34,203 nt of DNA from Alphaproteobacteria bacterium TMED62 (GTDB lineage: Bacteria; Pseudomonadota; Alphaproteobacteria; TMED109), in assembly GCA_002170595.1 (NCBI GenBank), contig NHDP01000023.1:2555-36757 (forward strand), given 5' to 3'. The notes under the pieces were generated by a model. That model ran no database searches. It was not told the DNA's origin and worked only from the letters and a program-made list of their open reading frames with translations. A program made the position numbers and the translations under genes. How positions within the stretch are numbered: position 1 is the stretch's first letter; each line of letters starts with the position of its first letter. Shown piece after piece: positions 8,170 to 18,733 of the stretch.

Positions 8170-9841
8170 TTTATTTTTTTTAGGTTTGTTAGGAAGTAAT
8201 AAAAACGAGAAAAACCATTCTAAGGTTTTATTAATAATTTCCTTTGTAATAGGAATATTAGGTTTAGTTATTATAATGAGATTAATTGAAATATCTTTTC
8301 CAAAAGAAATTTCTAACAAAAGCAAAGTAGTCTTGAAGCAAACTATAAAAGAGAAAAATAGAGGTTTTTTATTAGATAGAAATAATAGAATTCTAGCATC
8401 TAATATTTATATTTATAATTTAAAAGCTTACCCAAAAAAAATTAAAGACCCTGATAACATTATAAACTTGCTTAGCAATGAAATTGATTTACAAAATAAT
8501 ACTACTTTAATAAAAAAACTTAGTAATAAAAATAAATATGAGGTACTTATTAAAAAAAATATTACTGCTCCCCAAGCAAAAAAAATAAATAACAAAGGTA
8601 TTCCGGGAATTGAGTTTGTACCTGTTATAAAGAGATTTTATCCTCATAAAGAAATAACATCGCATTATGTAGGACATGTAAATGGGAAAATGATTGGACA
8701 GCTAGGTGCAGAAAGAACTTTTAATAATAGATTAAAATTAGGAGAAAATATTAATTTAGGTATTGATATTAGATTACAATATATAGTTAGAGATGAATTA
8801 GAAAAAGCTAGAGTTAAATATAATGCAAAGAGTGCTACAGCTATAATAGCGAATTTAAATAATGGCGAAATTTTATCACTAGTTAGTTTGCCTGATTTCA
8901 ACCCTAATCAAAGCATAAATCCTATGAAAAATAGTTATACGAATACAGCAACATTAAATTTGTATGAAATGGGTTCAACTTTTAAAATGTTTACTATAGC
9001 TGCAGCTATAGAATTTTCTAAAATAAATATAGAAACAAAATTTGATGCTAGTAAACCAATAAAAATTGCTAATTACAAAATAAAAGATTACAAACCGAAA
9101 AATAAAATTTTGTCTACAAAAGAAATTTTTTTAAATTCATCTAATATAGGAAGCAGCCTAATTGCATTAGAATTAGGAAAAGATAAATTAAAAAATTTTT
9201 ATCAGCAATTAGGCTTATTAAATAAATCTAATATTAATCTAAATGAAAAGACTAAACCAATTATTCCATTTAAGTGGGGAAAAATTGAAACAGCGACTTT
9301 ATCTTATGGACATGGCCTTTCAATTTCTCCAATTCAAATGGTAGAAGCAGCATCTAAGTTATTTAATAATAATCAAACTTATACTCCTCAGATACATAAG
9401 AAAGAAAAATATAATTTAAAAGAATCTAAAAAGTTTCTATCAGAAAAAACTATTAATACTATGAAAAAATTAATGTATGAAAATACAATAGTAGGAACAG
9501 CTAAAAAAGCAAGATTAGATGGATTCAATATAGGAGGTAAAACAGCAACGGGTGAAAAAGCAGTAAACGGTAAATACGATAAAACAAAATTAGTGTCATC
9601 ATTTTTGGCTATATTCCCAATAGAAAAACCAAAATACATAAGTTTAGTATTATTTGATGAGCCATTTATAGATAACATCAAAAATTTTAGACAGGGTGCT
9701 ACAGGAGGTATTACTGCAGCTCCAGTTACAGCAGATATTTTTAAAAGGGTTTTTCCTATATTAGGCATCACTAAAAATTTTAATTTAGACCCAGGGTTAT
9801 TTGTAAATAATAAAGGTGAATTAAATCTTGTATCTTACTAA
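8162..9841 (+). CDS. ftsI: Septal peptidoglycan transpeptidase FtsI (PBP3)
   Basis: N-terminal TM; MGSTFKMFT (SxxK), SSN, GGKTATGEK (KTG). Confidence 0.95.
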   Translation: MNNLFFLGLLGSNKNEKNHSKVLLIISFVIGILGLVIIMRLIEISFPKEISNKSKVVLKQTIKEKNRGFLLDRNNRILASNIYIYNLKAYPKKIKDPDNIINLLSNEIDLQNNTTLIKKLSNKNKYEVLIKKNITAPQAKKINNKGIPGIEFVPVIKRFYPHKEITSHYVGHVNGKMIGQLGAERTFNNRLKLGENINLGIDIRLQYIVRDELEKARVKYNAKSATAIIANLNNGEILSLVSLPDFNPNQSINPMKNSYTNTATLNLYEMGSTFKMFTIAAAIEFSKINIETKFDASKPIKIANYKIKDYKPKNKILSTKEIFLNSSNIGSSLIALELGKDKLKNFYQQLGLLNKSNINLNEKTKPIIPFKWGKIETATLSYGHGLSISPIQMVEAASKLFNNNQTYTPQIHKKEKYNLKESKKFLSEKTINTMKKLMYENTIVGTAKKARLDGFNIGGKTATGEKAVNGKYDKTKLVSSFLAIFPIEKPKYISLVLFDEPFIDNIKNFRQGATGGITAAPVTADIFKRVFPILGITKNFNLDPGLFVNNKGELNLVSY

Positions 9842-11303
9842 TTTGACAGATAAAAATATAAAAGTTTGCAAAACTGATAATAAAAAATTAAAGCTTTCAG
9901 GTATCTCTTCTAATTCTAAGAGCATCAAGAAAGGAATGCTTTTTGCCGTTATCAAAGGGGATAAAAAAAATATTAATAAATATGTTTTAGATGCTTTTAA
10001 ATTGGGAGCTAGAGCAGTTTTATGTAGAAAAAAAGATGTAAACAGTTTAAATAAGAATATCAAAAATATACTTGTTAGTGAAGATATAAGGTTAGCAGTA
10101 GCCAAAGTAGCAAGTGAATTTTTTCCTTATCAACCTAAAAATATTTCAGCTATAACAGGTACCAATGGTAAAACCTCTATTGCAAATTTTTTATATGAAA
10201 TTTGGAAAAAAAATAAAATTAATGCTGCTTGTTTTGGTACTTTAGGAATTAAGTATAAAAACGTAAATAAAAAAACAAGACTTACAACTTTAGATCCAAT
10301 TAACTTACACAGAGAATTAAATAATTTAAATAATAAAAAAATAAATTTTTTAGTAATGGAAGCATCTAGTCATGCATTAGATCAGAGAAGATTAGACAAA
10401 GTAAAAATCAAATTTGCAGTATTCACAAATTTAAGTAGAGATCACCTTGATTATCATAAAAATATGAAAAAGTATTTCATAAGCAAAACCAGATTGTTTA
10501 AAAATTTATTAGATAAAAAAGGTATTGCTGTCATTAATTTTGATAACCCATACGGGGAAAAAATAAAAATTATTTGTGATGAAAATAATATTGCTAATTT
10601 TACTTATGGTTTCAAGGAAGAGTGCGATTGGAGGATATTAGAAATTAATCGATTACAAAAATTTACTGAGGTAACAGTTAAAAATAAGAATAAAAATTAT
10701 AGATTTAGATGTAAATTAATTGCCGACTATGAGATTGAAAATTTGCTTGCAGCTATAATCCTAGCTAATAAAAATGGTTTACTAATAAACAATATATTGA
10801 AAAAAATAGGAAACATTAAACAGTCTGAAGGTAGATTAAAAAAAATATTTTTTAAGAATAATATAGTATCTATTTATATTGATTATGCTCATACTCCTGA
10901 AGCTTTAAAAAAAAGCTTAAAAGCATTGAGGTTGTTACTTAAACCCTCAGCAAGGTTGTTATTAGTATTTGGTTGTGGAGGAGATAGAGATAAGGGTAAA
11001 AGAAAAATGATGGGTAAAATAGCAGAAAGATTTGCTGATAAAGTTTTCATTACAGATGATAACCCTAGATATGAAAATGCTAATCACATTAGAGAAGAAA
11101 TTTCTTCTTATTGTAAAAAATCAGAAAATATTGCTGGTAGAAAAAAAGCAATTGATAAAGCAATTAGTAAAATGAAAAAAGATGATATTCTTCTAATAGC
11201 AGGTAAAGGACATGAAAAAGGTCAAGAGATAAAAGGTAATGTATTTATTTTCGATGATGAATTTGTAGCAAAACAAATTTTTAATAAGAGATTTACAGTA
11301 TGA
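9828..11303 (+). CDS. murE: UDP-MurNAc-L-Ala-D-Glu:meso-diaminopimelate ligase
   Basis: GTNGKTS, NLSRDHLDYH, DDNPRYE (DNPR motif of DAP-adding MurE). TTG start overlapping the ftsI stop. Confidence 0.96.
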   Translation: MYLTNLTDKNIKVCKTDNKKLKLSGISSNSKSIKKGMLFAVIKGDKKNINKYVLDAFKLGARAVLCRKKDVNSLNKNIKNILVSEDIRLAVAKVASEFFPYQPKNISAITGTNGKTSIANFLYEIWKKNKINAACFGTLGIKYKNVNKKTRLTTLDPINLHRELNNLNNKKINFLVMEASSHALDQRRLDKVKIKFAVFTNLSRDHLDYHKNMKKYFISKTRLFKNLLDKKGIAVINFDNPYGEKIKIICDENNIANFTYGFKEECDWRILEINRLQKFTEVTVKNKNKNYRFRCKLIADYEIENLLAAIILANKNGLLINNILKKIGNIKQSEGRLKKIFFKNNIVSIYIDYAHTPEALKKSLKALRLLLKPSARLLLVFGCGGDRDKGKRKMMGKIAERFADKVFITDDNPRYENANHIREEISSYCKKSENIAGRKKAIDKAISKMKKDDILLIAGKGHEKGQEIKGNVFIFDDEFVAKQIFNKRFTV

Positions 11304-12691
11304 GTATTTTATGGAATTCTTCACTATTAAAAGAATTAGTTGATGCTCAATCTACTAAAGAATGGCAAGCATCCGGAGTAGAAATAGATAGTAGAAAAAT
11401 AAAAAAAGGTGATTTATTCTGTGCTTTAAATGGAGCTAATCATAACGGTCATGATTATATTAATTCTGCCGCAAAAAAAGGGGCAATTGCATGTTTGATT
11501 AGTGAAAACTTAAAAAATAATAATAAAATAGCTTTTGCTAAAGTTGATAATGTTTTAGATGCGTTAGATAAAATGGCAAAAGATGTAAGAAAAAGATCTC
11601 ATGCAAAATTTATTGCTGTAACTGGAAGTGTAGGAAAGACTGGCACTAAAGACATGATCCAATTAGCTTTATCAAAAATTGCTAATACATACTCTAATGA
11701 AAGTAGTTATAACAATTATTTAGGAGTACCTTTATCATTGGCAAGACTGCCAGAAAACACTAAATATTGTATACTTGAGTTAGGTATGAATAAAAAAGGA
11801 GAGATAAGAGATCTTTCAAGATTAGTTATGCCAGAAGTAGCCATTCTAACTGCTATAGAAGAAGCTCATTTAGGAGGTCTTAAATCTTTAAAAAATATAG
11901 CTGATGCAAAAAGTGAAATATTAGAAAATCTTGATGTTAATGGCTGTCTGATAATTAATATTGATACTAACTTTAGTAAATATATCATAAAAAAAGCGAA
12001 AAAATTAGGTATTAAAAATATTATTACTTACGGAAAAAGTAAAAGCTCTAATGTTAGATTGGTAAGTCATTCTTTAAATGAAAATAAATATTTCGTTCAA
12101 GCTCAATGTTTTGGCATAAAATTATCTTGGTTTATGCCTGCTGTTGGTGAACACTGGATTTATAATAGTTTATCTATATTAGCACTATCTTCATATCTTA
12201 AAATTAATATTAAAAAAATATTAAAAGGTCTATTTTTTTTTAAGGTTCCTTCAGGAAGAGGAAATAATATTTATTTAAAATACAAAAACCAAAGTTTTCT
12301 AATAATTGATGACTCATATAATTCTAACCCAGCATCATTGATAGCTTCATTAATAAATTTTTCAAAATTAAAAAACGCAGGAAGAAAAATATTAGTTTTA
12401 GGAGATATGATGGAGCTTGGAGAAAATAGCACTCAAATTCATAAAGATTTTGGAGTGAAAATAAAAAATTTTGGTTTTAATATTTTATTTACAGTAGGAA
12501 AAAATATGCATGAACTGTATAAGGTAACTAAAAACATAGAAAATAGATATCACGATGATAATTTAAATAATATTTCTAAAAAAATTTTAAAAGATTTAGA
12601 GGATGGAGATGCTATTTTATTTAAAGGCTCTAATTCTATTAATTTAAAAAAAGTTATTCATAATATAAAAAAAGAATGTGAAGAAATATGA
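11300..12691 (+). CDS. murF: UDP-MurNAc-tripeptide:D-Ala-D-Ala ligase
   Basis: DSRKIKKGDLFCAL, TGSVGKTGTKD, DDSYNSNPAS. Confidence 0.95.
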   Translation: MSILWNSSLLKELVDAQSTKEWQASGVEIDSRKIKKGDLFCALNGANHNGHDYINSAAKKGAIACLISENLKNNNKIAFAKVDNVLDALDKMAKDVRKRSHAKFIAVTGSVGKTGTKDMIQLALSKIANTYSNESSYNNYLGVPLSLARLPENTKYCILELGMNKKGEIRDLSRLVMPEVAILTAIEEAHLGGLKSLKNIADAKSEILENLDVNGCLIINIDTNFSKYIIKKAKKLGIKNIITYGKSKSSNVRLVSHSLNENKYFVQAQCFGIKLSWFMPAVGEHWIYNSLSILALSSYLKINIKKILKGLFFFKVPSGRGNNIYLKYKNQSFLIIDDSYNSNPASLIASLINFSKLKNAGRKILVLGDMMELGENSTQIHKDFGVKIKNFGFNILFTVGKNMHELYKVTKNIENRYHDDNLNNISKKILKDLEDGDAILFKGSNSINLKKVIHNIKKECEEI

Positions 12692-13773
12692 TTTACTATA
12701 TTTCATTATTTTTTATAGACCAACTTAGCTTTTTAAATATTTTTAAATATTTAACTTTTAGGGCAAGTGGTGCTTTTATAACCTCTATTCTAATAAGTTT
12801 TATTATAGGACCACACTTAATTAGATATTTTAAAATTAAACAAAAATTAGGACAACCAATTAGAGACGATGGTCCAAAGTGGCAAATAGAGGCTAAAAAA
12901 GGTACTCCTACTATGGGGGGTGCTTTATTATTATTAGCTTTAACAGTATCAGTCATCTTATGGACAGATATATATAATATTTATACCTGGCTTATATTAT
13001 TTATTACATTAAGTTTTGGTTTAATAGGATTTATAGATGATTATTTAAAACTAAAAAAATACTCTTTTAAGGGGTTATCTGGAAAAATTAAAATAATAAT
13101 ACAAAGTATTGTGGCGTTTACATTTTGTTATTTATTATTAGTTTTTTCCGAGCAAAGCAATACTTTACTTTTATTCCCTATTTTTAAAAATCTATACTTA
13201 GATTTAGGTTATTTCTGGTTTATTTTTGGCATACTTGTGATAGTCGGTTCTTCAAATTCAGTAAATTTAACTGATGGATTAGATGGTTTAGCAATAGTTC
13301 CTATCATGATAGTTTTAGCTACTTTTTCAATAATTTCTTATTTAGTAGGGAATGCAATTTATTCTGATTATTTAAATATTACTTATATAAGTGGAGTTGG
13401 AGAAATAGCAGTTTTTTGTGCAGCTTTTATAGGAGCGGGGTTAGGCTTCTTATGGTTTAATGCTCCACCTGCAAAAATATTTATGGGAGATACCGGTTCA
13501 TTATCGTCTGGAGCAGCAATTGGGGCAATTAGTGTTACTTCAAAAAATGAGTTAATTTTATTAGTGGCAGGTGGTTTGTTTGTTTTAGAAGCAATATCTG
13601 TAATTGTTCAAGTGCTTTCTTTTAAAATTACGGGAAAAAGGGTTTTTAGAATGGCTCCTTTACATCATCATTTTGAGCAAAAAGGTTGGTCCGAATCTAC
13701 TATAGTAATTAGATTTTGGATCATCTCTATATTACTAGCAATGATAAGTTTAATAACATTTAAAATTAGATAA
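12688..13773 (+). CDS. mraY: Phospho-MurNAc-pentapeptide transferase
   Basis: GTPTMGG, NLTDGLDGLA, FMGDTGSLSSGA, PLHHHFE. Confidence 0.97.
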   Translation: MIYYISLFFIDQLSFLNIFKYLTFRASGAFITSILISFIIGPHLIRYFKIKQKLGQPIRDDGPKWQIEAKKGTPTMGGALLLLALTVSVILWTDIYNIYTWLILFITLSFGLIGFIDDYLKLKKYSFKGLSGKIKIIIQSIVAFTFCYLLLVFSEQSNTLLLFPIFKNLYLDLGYFWFIFGILVIVGSSNSVNLTDGLDGLAIVPIMIVLATFSIISYLVGNAIYSDYLNITYISGVGEIAVFCAAFIGAGLGFLWFNAPPAKIFMGDTGSLSSGAAIGAISVTSKNELILLVAGGLFVLEAISVIVQVLSFKITGKRVFRMAPLHHHFEQKGWSESTIVIRFWIISILLAMISLITFKIR

Positions 13774-13774
13774 T

Positions 13775-15124
13775 ATGAAATTTGAAAAATATAATAAAAA
13801 GGATATTCTAGTTTTGGGTTATGGAGCTACTGGAAAATCTATTATTAAGTTTTTTAAAAAGCAAAACGCTAATGTATTTTTATATGATGATAATATAAAT
13901 ATAAATGATAATTATTCTAAAAAAATAAAGTTATATAATCCTAACAAAAAAAAGTTATTAGATTTCTTTGCAATATTTGTTTCTCCAGGGATAAGTAAAA
14001 GTCACGAATTAGTTAAAAATGCAATTGAGAAAAAAATATTTATAGCTAGTGATATAGAGTTATTTTGGGAAAATAAGGTAATTAATAAAACTAAGTTACC
14101 TATAGTAGGAATTACTGGGACAAATGGTAAGTCTACTATTGCTATTATGATATCAAATGCCTTGAAAACAGTACCATTAGGAAATTTTGGAAATACAGTA
14201 TTAGATAACTTAGAAAAAGAAAATAATTATTTTGTTATAGAACTTTCTTCTTTTCAATTAGATTATATTCATAAATTTAAACCAAATATAGGAATAATAA
14301 GTAATATTAAAACTGACCATCTTAACTACCATAAAACTTTTAATAAATACCTTAAGACTAAAACTAGTATATCTAAAAATCAAAAAAAAGAAGATTATTT
14401 AATTATAAATAATGATGACGATAATATAAATAATTTTTTTAAAAAGAAAAAAAATATCAAACCACAGATCATAAAAATTTCTAATAAAAGTCAAAGTAAT
14501 GCAGATATTTATTATAAAAATAATATAATTTATGATAACTTTTTTACGAAAAAGAAGTATTCTTTAAGACAAAGTAATTTCCATAAATTAAAGCATAATC
14601 AATTAAATAGTACTATTGTTTTTACTGCATTATTAGCATTAGGTTTAAAAGCAAATAAAATTTTAAATAATCTCAATAAGTTTAAAGGACTTCCTCATAG
14701 ATTAGAATTTTTAGGTTCAATTAAAAAAATTGAATTTTATAATGATTCAAAAGCGACTAATGTAGCTGCGACCTGTTCTGCAATTAATTCTTTTAAAAAA
14801 GTAATTTTAATTGCTGGAGGTTCTGACAAAGGAGAAAGTTTTAAAGATTTAAATAATTATTCTAATATTATTATAGGTATTTATTTAGTTGGAGATAATG
14901 CATTAAAAATTAAAAATTTTTTAAATAAAAAAATAGTAAATAACATTTGCGAAAATCTTAAAGAAGCTTTAGAGAAATCTTATAAAAAAAGCTTAGAGTC
15001 AGGCAAGTATTATCCAATATTATTTTCACCAGCATCCGCATCCTTTGATAATTTTAAAAATTATGAAATAAGAGGAAATTATTTTAAAAAATTATTTAAT
15101 CAAATTAAAAAGAAGGTTGCGTAA
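13775..15124 (+). CDS. murD: UDP-MurNAc-L-alanine:D-glutamate ligase
   Basis: GITGTNGKST, LSSFQLD, HRLEFLG, NDSKATNVAATCSAI. Confidence 0.95.
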   Translation: MKFEKYNKKDILVLGYGATGKSIIKFFKKQNANVFLYDDNININDNYSKKIKLYNPNKKKLLDFFAIFVSPGISKSHELVKNAIEKKIFIASDIELFWENKVINKTKLPIVGITGTNGKSTIAIMISNALKTVPLGNFGNTVLDNLEKENNYFVIELSSFQLDYIHKFKPNIGIISNIKTDHLNYHKTFNKYLKTKTSISKNQKKEDYLIINNDDDNINNFFKKKKNIKPQIIKISNKSQSNADIYYKNNIIYDNFFTKKKYSLRQSNFHKLKHNQLNSTIVFTALLALGLKANKILNNLNKFKGLPHRLEFLGSIKKIEFYNDSKATNVAATCSAINSFKKVILIAGGSDKGESFKDLNNYSNIIIGIYLVGDNALKIKNFLNKKIVNNICENLKEALEKSYKKSLESGKYYPILFSPASASFDNFKNYEIRGNYFKKLFNQIKKKVA

Positions 15125-16263
15125 TGAATACGAAAGCTTTATTTACTAATTTTTTTCAAAAATGGTTTAGGTCTGTTGATTTAATAAGCATTACATTAAT
15201 AATTTTTTTAATGATTCTAGGTTTATTATTTGTTACTACTGCAAGCCCTAATGTTGCAAAGTTAAAAAATTTAAATGAATTTTATTTTATAAAAAAACAT
15301 TATTTTTTTACATTTTTTTCATTATTTTTTATGATTATTTTTTCTTTATTCTCTACAAAAGGATTAATAAATATATCCTATATCGGATTTACTGCGAGTA
15401 TTATTTTAATAACTATTTTACTTCTAATAAGTGGAAAAAATAATGGATCAACTAGATGGTTAAATTTATTAGGATATTCATTTCAACCATCAGAGTTTTT
15501 GAAGCCATTTACAATAATTATATTTTCAATTTTATTAAATTTAAGAAATAATATTATCTTATTGGGGTATAGTCTTAATGGTAAAAATATAGCATTTTTA
15601 CTTTTACTTTTCATAAGCTCATTAATTTTAGCTCAGCCTAATTTTAGTATGTTTGTAATACTATTTTTAGTTTTTATGTCTCAATATTTTACTGCTGGCA
15701 TAAATTTAAAGTTTTTTTTATTTATTAGTTTTATTACCTTATTAATTGCTATTCTTGCATACTTAAATCTTGCTCATGTTAAATACAGAGTTGATAGCTT
15801 TCTAAGTCCAAATACAACTCATTTTCAAGTTGAAAAATCTCTTGAAGCCTATCAATCAGGAGGACTCTTAGGTAAGGGACCAGGTGAAGGTACAATAAAA
15901 AATAATATTCCTGATTCTCATACTGATTTTATTTTCCCCGTAATAGCAGAAGAATATGGAGCTTTAGTCTGTATCTTTTTAGTATGTATTTTATTGGTAA
16001 TATTTTTTAGAGGAATTATAAATATCAATAATAGTTACAATAAATTCAAAATTACTAGTTGTGTTGGTTTATTAACATTATTTATAATACAAGCTTTTAT
16101 AAATATGGCTGTATCTATGAAGTTAATACCTACAACTGGAGTAACTTTTCCATTTCTTTCTTATGGAGGTTCATCAATAATTTCTATGGGTATAGTTATG
16201 GGTATGGTTTTGTCTTTAACCAAGAAAAAATTTAAAGAAAAAGGTTTAATTTATGAGAATTAA
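15124..16263 (+). CDS. ftsW: Septal peptidoglycan glycosyltransferase FtsW
   Basis: Multi-TM SEDS protein: GSTRWLNL, GFSFQPSEFLKP-like, GPGEGTIKNNIPDSHTDFIFPVIAEEYG, FPFLSYGGSS. Confidence 0.95.
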   Translation: MNTKALFTNFFQKWFRSVDLISITLIIFLMILGLLFVTTASPNVAKLKNLNEFYFIKKHYFFTFFSLFFMIIFSLFSTKGLINISYIGFTASIILITILLLISGKNNGSTRWLNLLGYSFQPSEFLKPFTIIIFSILLNLRNNIILLGYSLNGKNIAFLLLLFISSLILAQPNFSMFVILFLVFMSQYFTAGINLKFFLFISFITLLIAILAYLNLAHVKYRVDSFLSPNTTHFQVEKSLEAYQSGGLLGKGPGEGTIKNNIPDSHTDFIFPVIAEEYGALVCIFLVCILLVIFFRGIININNSYNKFKITSCVGLLTLFIIQAFINMAVSMKLIPTTGVTFPFLSYGGSSIISMGIVMGMVLSLTKKKFKEKGLIYEN

Positions 16264-17347
16264 ATTAAATAGTAATATACTCTTTGTAGCTGGTGGTACA
16301 GGAGGACACATTTTTCCTGCACTATCAGTTTATCATTTATTCAAAAATCAAGATAATAAATTATTTTTTGCAACAGATCATAGAGGTTTGAAGTTTGAAA
16401 AAATTTTAAGTATCAATCCTTTTTTAATAAACGCATTAGGTTATGAAGGGAAGAGTTTCTATAAAAAATTTGTTTCTTTAGTACTTTTAATTTATGAAAC
16501 CTTTAGAGCAACTTTATTTATAAAAAAAAATAAAATAAAAATTATAATAGGTTTTGGATCATATGTGCAGGTTCCTTTTGTTTTAGCTGCTTTAATTATG
16601 AAAAAAAATGTAATTCTTCATGAAGGAAATGCAGTTATTGGTAGAGCCAATAAAATATTTTGGAAATATATAAAAGTAAGAACATCTGCTTATAATTTAA
16701 AACATTTTTTTCCGGATACTATTCAAATAGGTATGCCAATAAGAAATGAAATTGTAAAACTTTACAATAATAAATATGAGCCACAAACTAGTAAGGGACT
16801 ATTCAATTTATTGATTTTAGGAGGCAGTCAAGGTTCAAATATTTTGTCAACTAACTTATCTAGAGTAATTGTAAAATTGCCAATTTATTTAAGAAAAAAA
16901 ATAATTATCTTTCATCAGGCTAGAGACGAACATCTAGCTATTGTAAAAAAAATATATAAAAAATATAATATAAAGGCATATGTGAATAGTTTTTTTAAAG
17001 ATATAAATAATTACATAGGCCAAGCTAGCTTAGTAATTTCAAGAGCAGGCTCCTCTACAATTCATGAAAATATCACAGCTGGTATTCCAGCTATATATTT
17101 TCCTATAAAAAAGTCAGTTGGAAACCACCAATATGAAAATGCTCTAGTCTTAAAAAAAAATAATGCAGCATGGATATTTAATGAAGAAGATATAAATAAT
17201 GGCATTTTTTTAAAATCACTTATTCAAATAATTACGAAACCGGAATTATTAAAGCAGTTTTCGTTTAATAATAAAAGTTTAGGCAAACCCTTAGCATCAG
17301 AAAGATTTAAAGAAATAATTCTAGGTTTAGAGGCTAAAAATGTTTGA
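16253..17347 (+). CDS. murG: UDP-GlcNAc:lipid I GlcNAc transferase
   Basis: AGGTGGHIFPAL, GGSQGSNILS, SRAGSSTIHE. Confidence 0.96.
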   Translation: MRIKLNSNILFVAGGTGGHIFPALSVYHLFKNQDNKLFFATDHRGLKFEKILSINPFLINALGYEGKSFYKKFVSLVLLIYETFRATLFIKKNKIKIIIGFGSYVQVPFVLAALIMKKNVILHEGNAVIGRANKIFWKYIKVRTSAYNLKHFFPDTIQIGMPIRNEIVKLYNNKYEPQTSKGLFNLLILGGSQGSNILSTNLSRVIVKLPIYLRKKIIIFHQARDEHLAIVKKIYKKYNIKAYVNSFFKDINNYIGQASLVISRAGSSTIHENITAGIPAIYFPIKKSVGNHQYENALVLKKNNAAWIFNEEDINNGIFLKSLIQIITKPELLKQFSFNNKSLGKPLASERFKEIILGLEAKNV

Positions 17348-18731
17348 CACTAAAATAGGTAAAATTTTTTTTATTGGAATTGGTGGTATTGGCATGAGTG
17401 GAATCGCAGAGGTATTAGTCAATCTTGGATTTGAAGTAACAGGAAGTGATATTTCTGAAAATCTTAATATTACTAGGCTAAGAAAACTAGGTGTTAAAAT
17501 AAATATTGGGCATTCTCAAAAAAATATAAATAGTACTGCTATTGTAGTAATATCTTCTGCAATAGAAAATGACAATGTAGAGCTCGTAGAGGCAAGAAAA
17601 AGAAGGGTTCCAGTTGTAAAAAGAGCAGAAATGCTTGCTGAATTAATGAGGTTCAAAAAAACAATTGCAGTAGCAGGTACACACGGCAAAACCACTACTA
17701 CATCATTAATGGCAACTATTTTAGAAAAAGCAAATTATGACCCTACAGTAATTAATGGAGGAATAATAAATTCCTATAATAGTAATGCTAAGTTAGGACG
17801 AAGTGATTGGATGGTAGTTGAGGCTGATGAATCAGATGGAAGCTTTTTAAAACTTCCTGCTACATATGTCATTGTTACAAATATTGATGCAGAACATATT
17901 GATTATTACAAAAGCTTTAAGGCATTAAAAAATGCATTCAAAAAATTTATAAATAATATTCCTTTTTATGGAGCTGCAATTATCTGTATAGATAATCCTA
18001 CTATACAAAGTATTATTTCAGAAATTGATGATAAAAAAATAATTACTTATGGGTTAAGTCCTCAAGCAGATTTTAGAGCAACAAATATTGTATTTAAGGA
18101 ATCAAAGACTATTTTTACTTTGGAAATAAGCCCTAAGAAAGATGCTTCTGCGAAAAAGATTGAAAATATGGTTTCTAACATTCCTGGAATTCATAATGTA
18201 CAAAATATTTTAGCCGTTTGTTCAATGTCCGTAGAATTAGGAATTGATCTAGAGCAAATTAAATTAGCATTAAAAGGTTTTGAAGGAGTAAATAGAAGGT
18301 TTTCTCTTATAAAAAATTACAGAGGTATTAAGATTTTTGACGATTATGGGCATCATCCAATAGAAATTAAAGCAACATTATCAGCTGCCAGAGAAATCAC
18401 AAAAGATAAGGTAGTAGCCATAGTACAACCACACAGGTTTACAAGATTAAAATTATTATTTGAAGACTTTACATCTGCATTTAATGACGCTGATATTGTA
18501 TTTATTACTGAAATTTATTCTGCAGGAGAAATAAATCACTATGATTTAACAAATCATAGTTTGATAAATGCACTTATAGCAGCAGGTCATAAAGATGTGA
18601 GAACTTTTGAAGATAAAGAATTAAAGCAATTAATAGAAAAAAAATTAGAAGATGGAGACATAGTAGTGTTTCTTGGAGCAGGAGATATTTCATCTAAAGC
18701 TAAATTATTTGTTAAAGAAACTCTTGTATAG
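17340..18731 (+). CDS. murC: UDP-MurNAc:L-alanine ligase
   Basis: FIGIGGIGMSGIAEVL, AGTHGKTTTTSL, DDYGHHPIEI. Confidence 0.97.
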   Translation: MFDTKIGKIFFIGIGGIGMSGIAEVLVNLGFEVTGSDISENLNITRLRKLGVKINIGHSQKNINSTAIVVISSAIENDNVELVEARKRRVPVVKRAEMLAELMRFKKTIAVAGTHGKTTTTSLMATILEKANYDPTVINGGIINSYNSNAKLGRSDWMVVEADESDGSFLKLPATYVIVTNIDAEHIDYYKSFKALKNAFKKFINNIPFYGAAIICIDNPTIQSIISEIDDKKIITYGLSPQADFRATNIVFKESKTIFTLEISPKKDASAKKIENMVSNIPGIHNVQNILAVCSMSVELGIDLEQIKLALKGFEGVNRRFSLIKNYRGIKIFDDYGHHPIEIKATLSAAREITKDKVVAIVQPHRFTRLKLLFEDFTSAFNDADIVFITEIYSAGEINHYDLTNHSLINALIAAGHKDVRTFEDKELKQLIEKKLEDGDIVVFLGAGDISSKAKLFVKETLV

Positions 18732-18733
18732 AT

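Noticed and set aside
8143-8325. Minus-strand ORFs inside ftsI/murE (8143-8325, 8665-8901, 9388-9771, 9821-10105)
   Set aside because: Antisense shadows of coding sequence with no domain signature, including the 127-aa one.
12696-12956. Antisense ORFs in mraY (12696-12956) and murB (19038-19280)
   Set aside because: Fully contained in strongly conserved genes; no features of real proteins.
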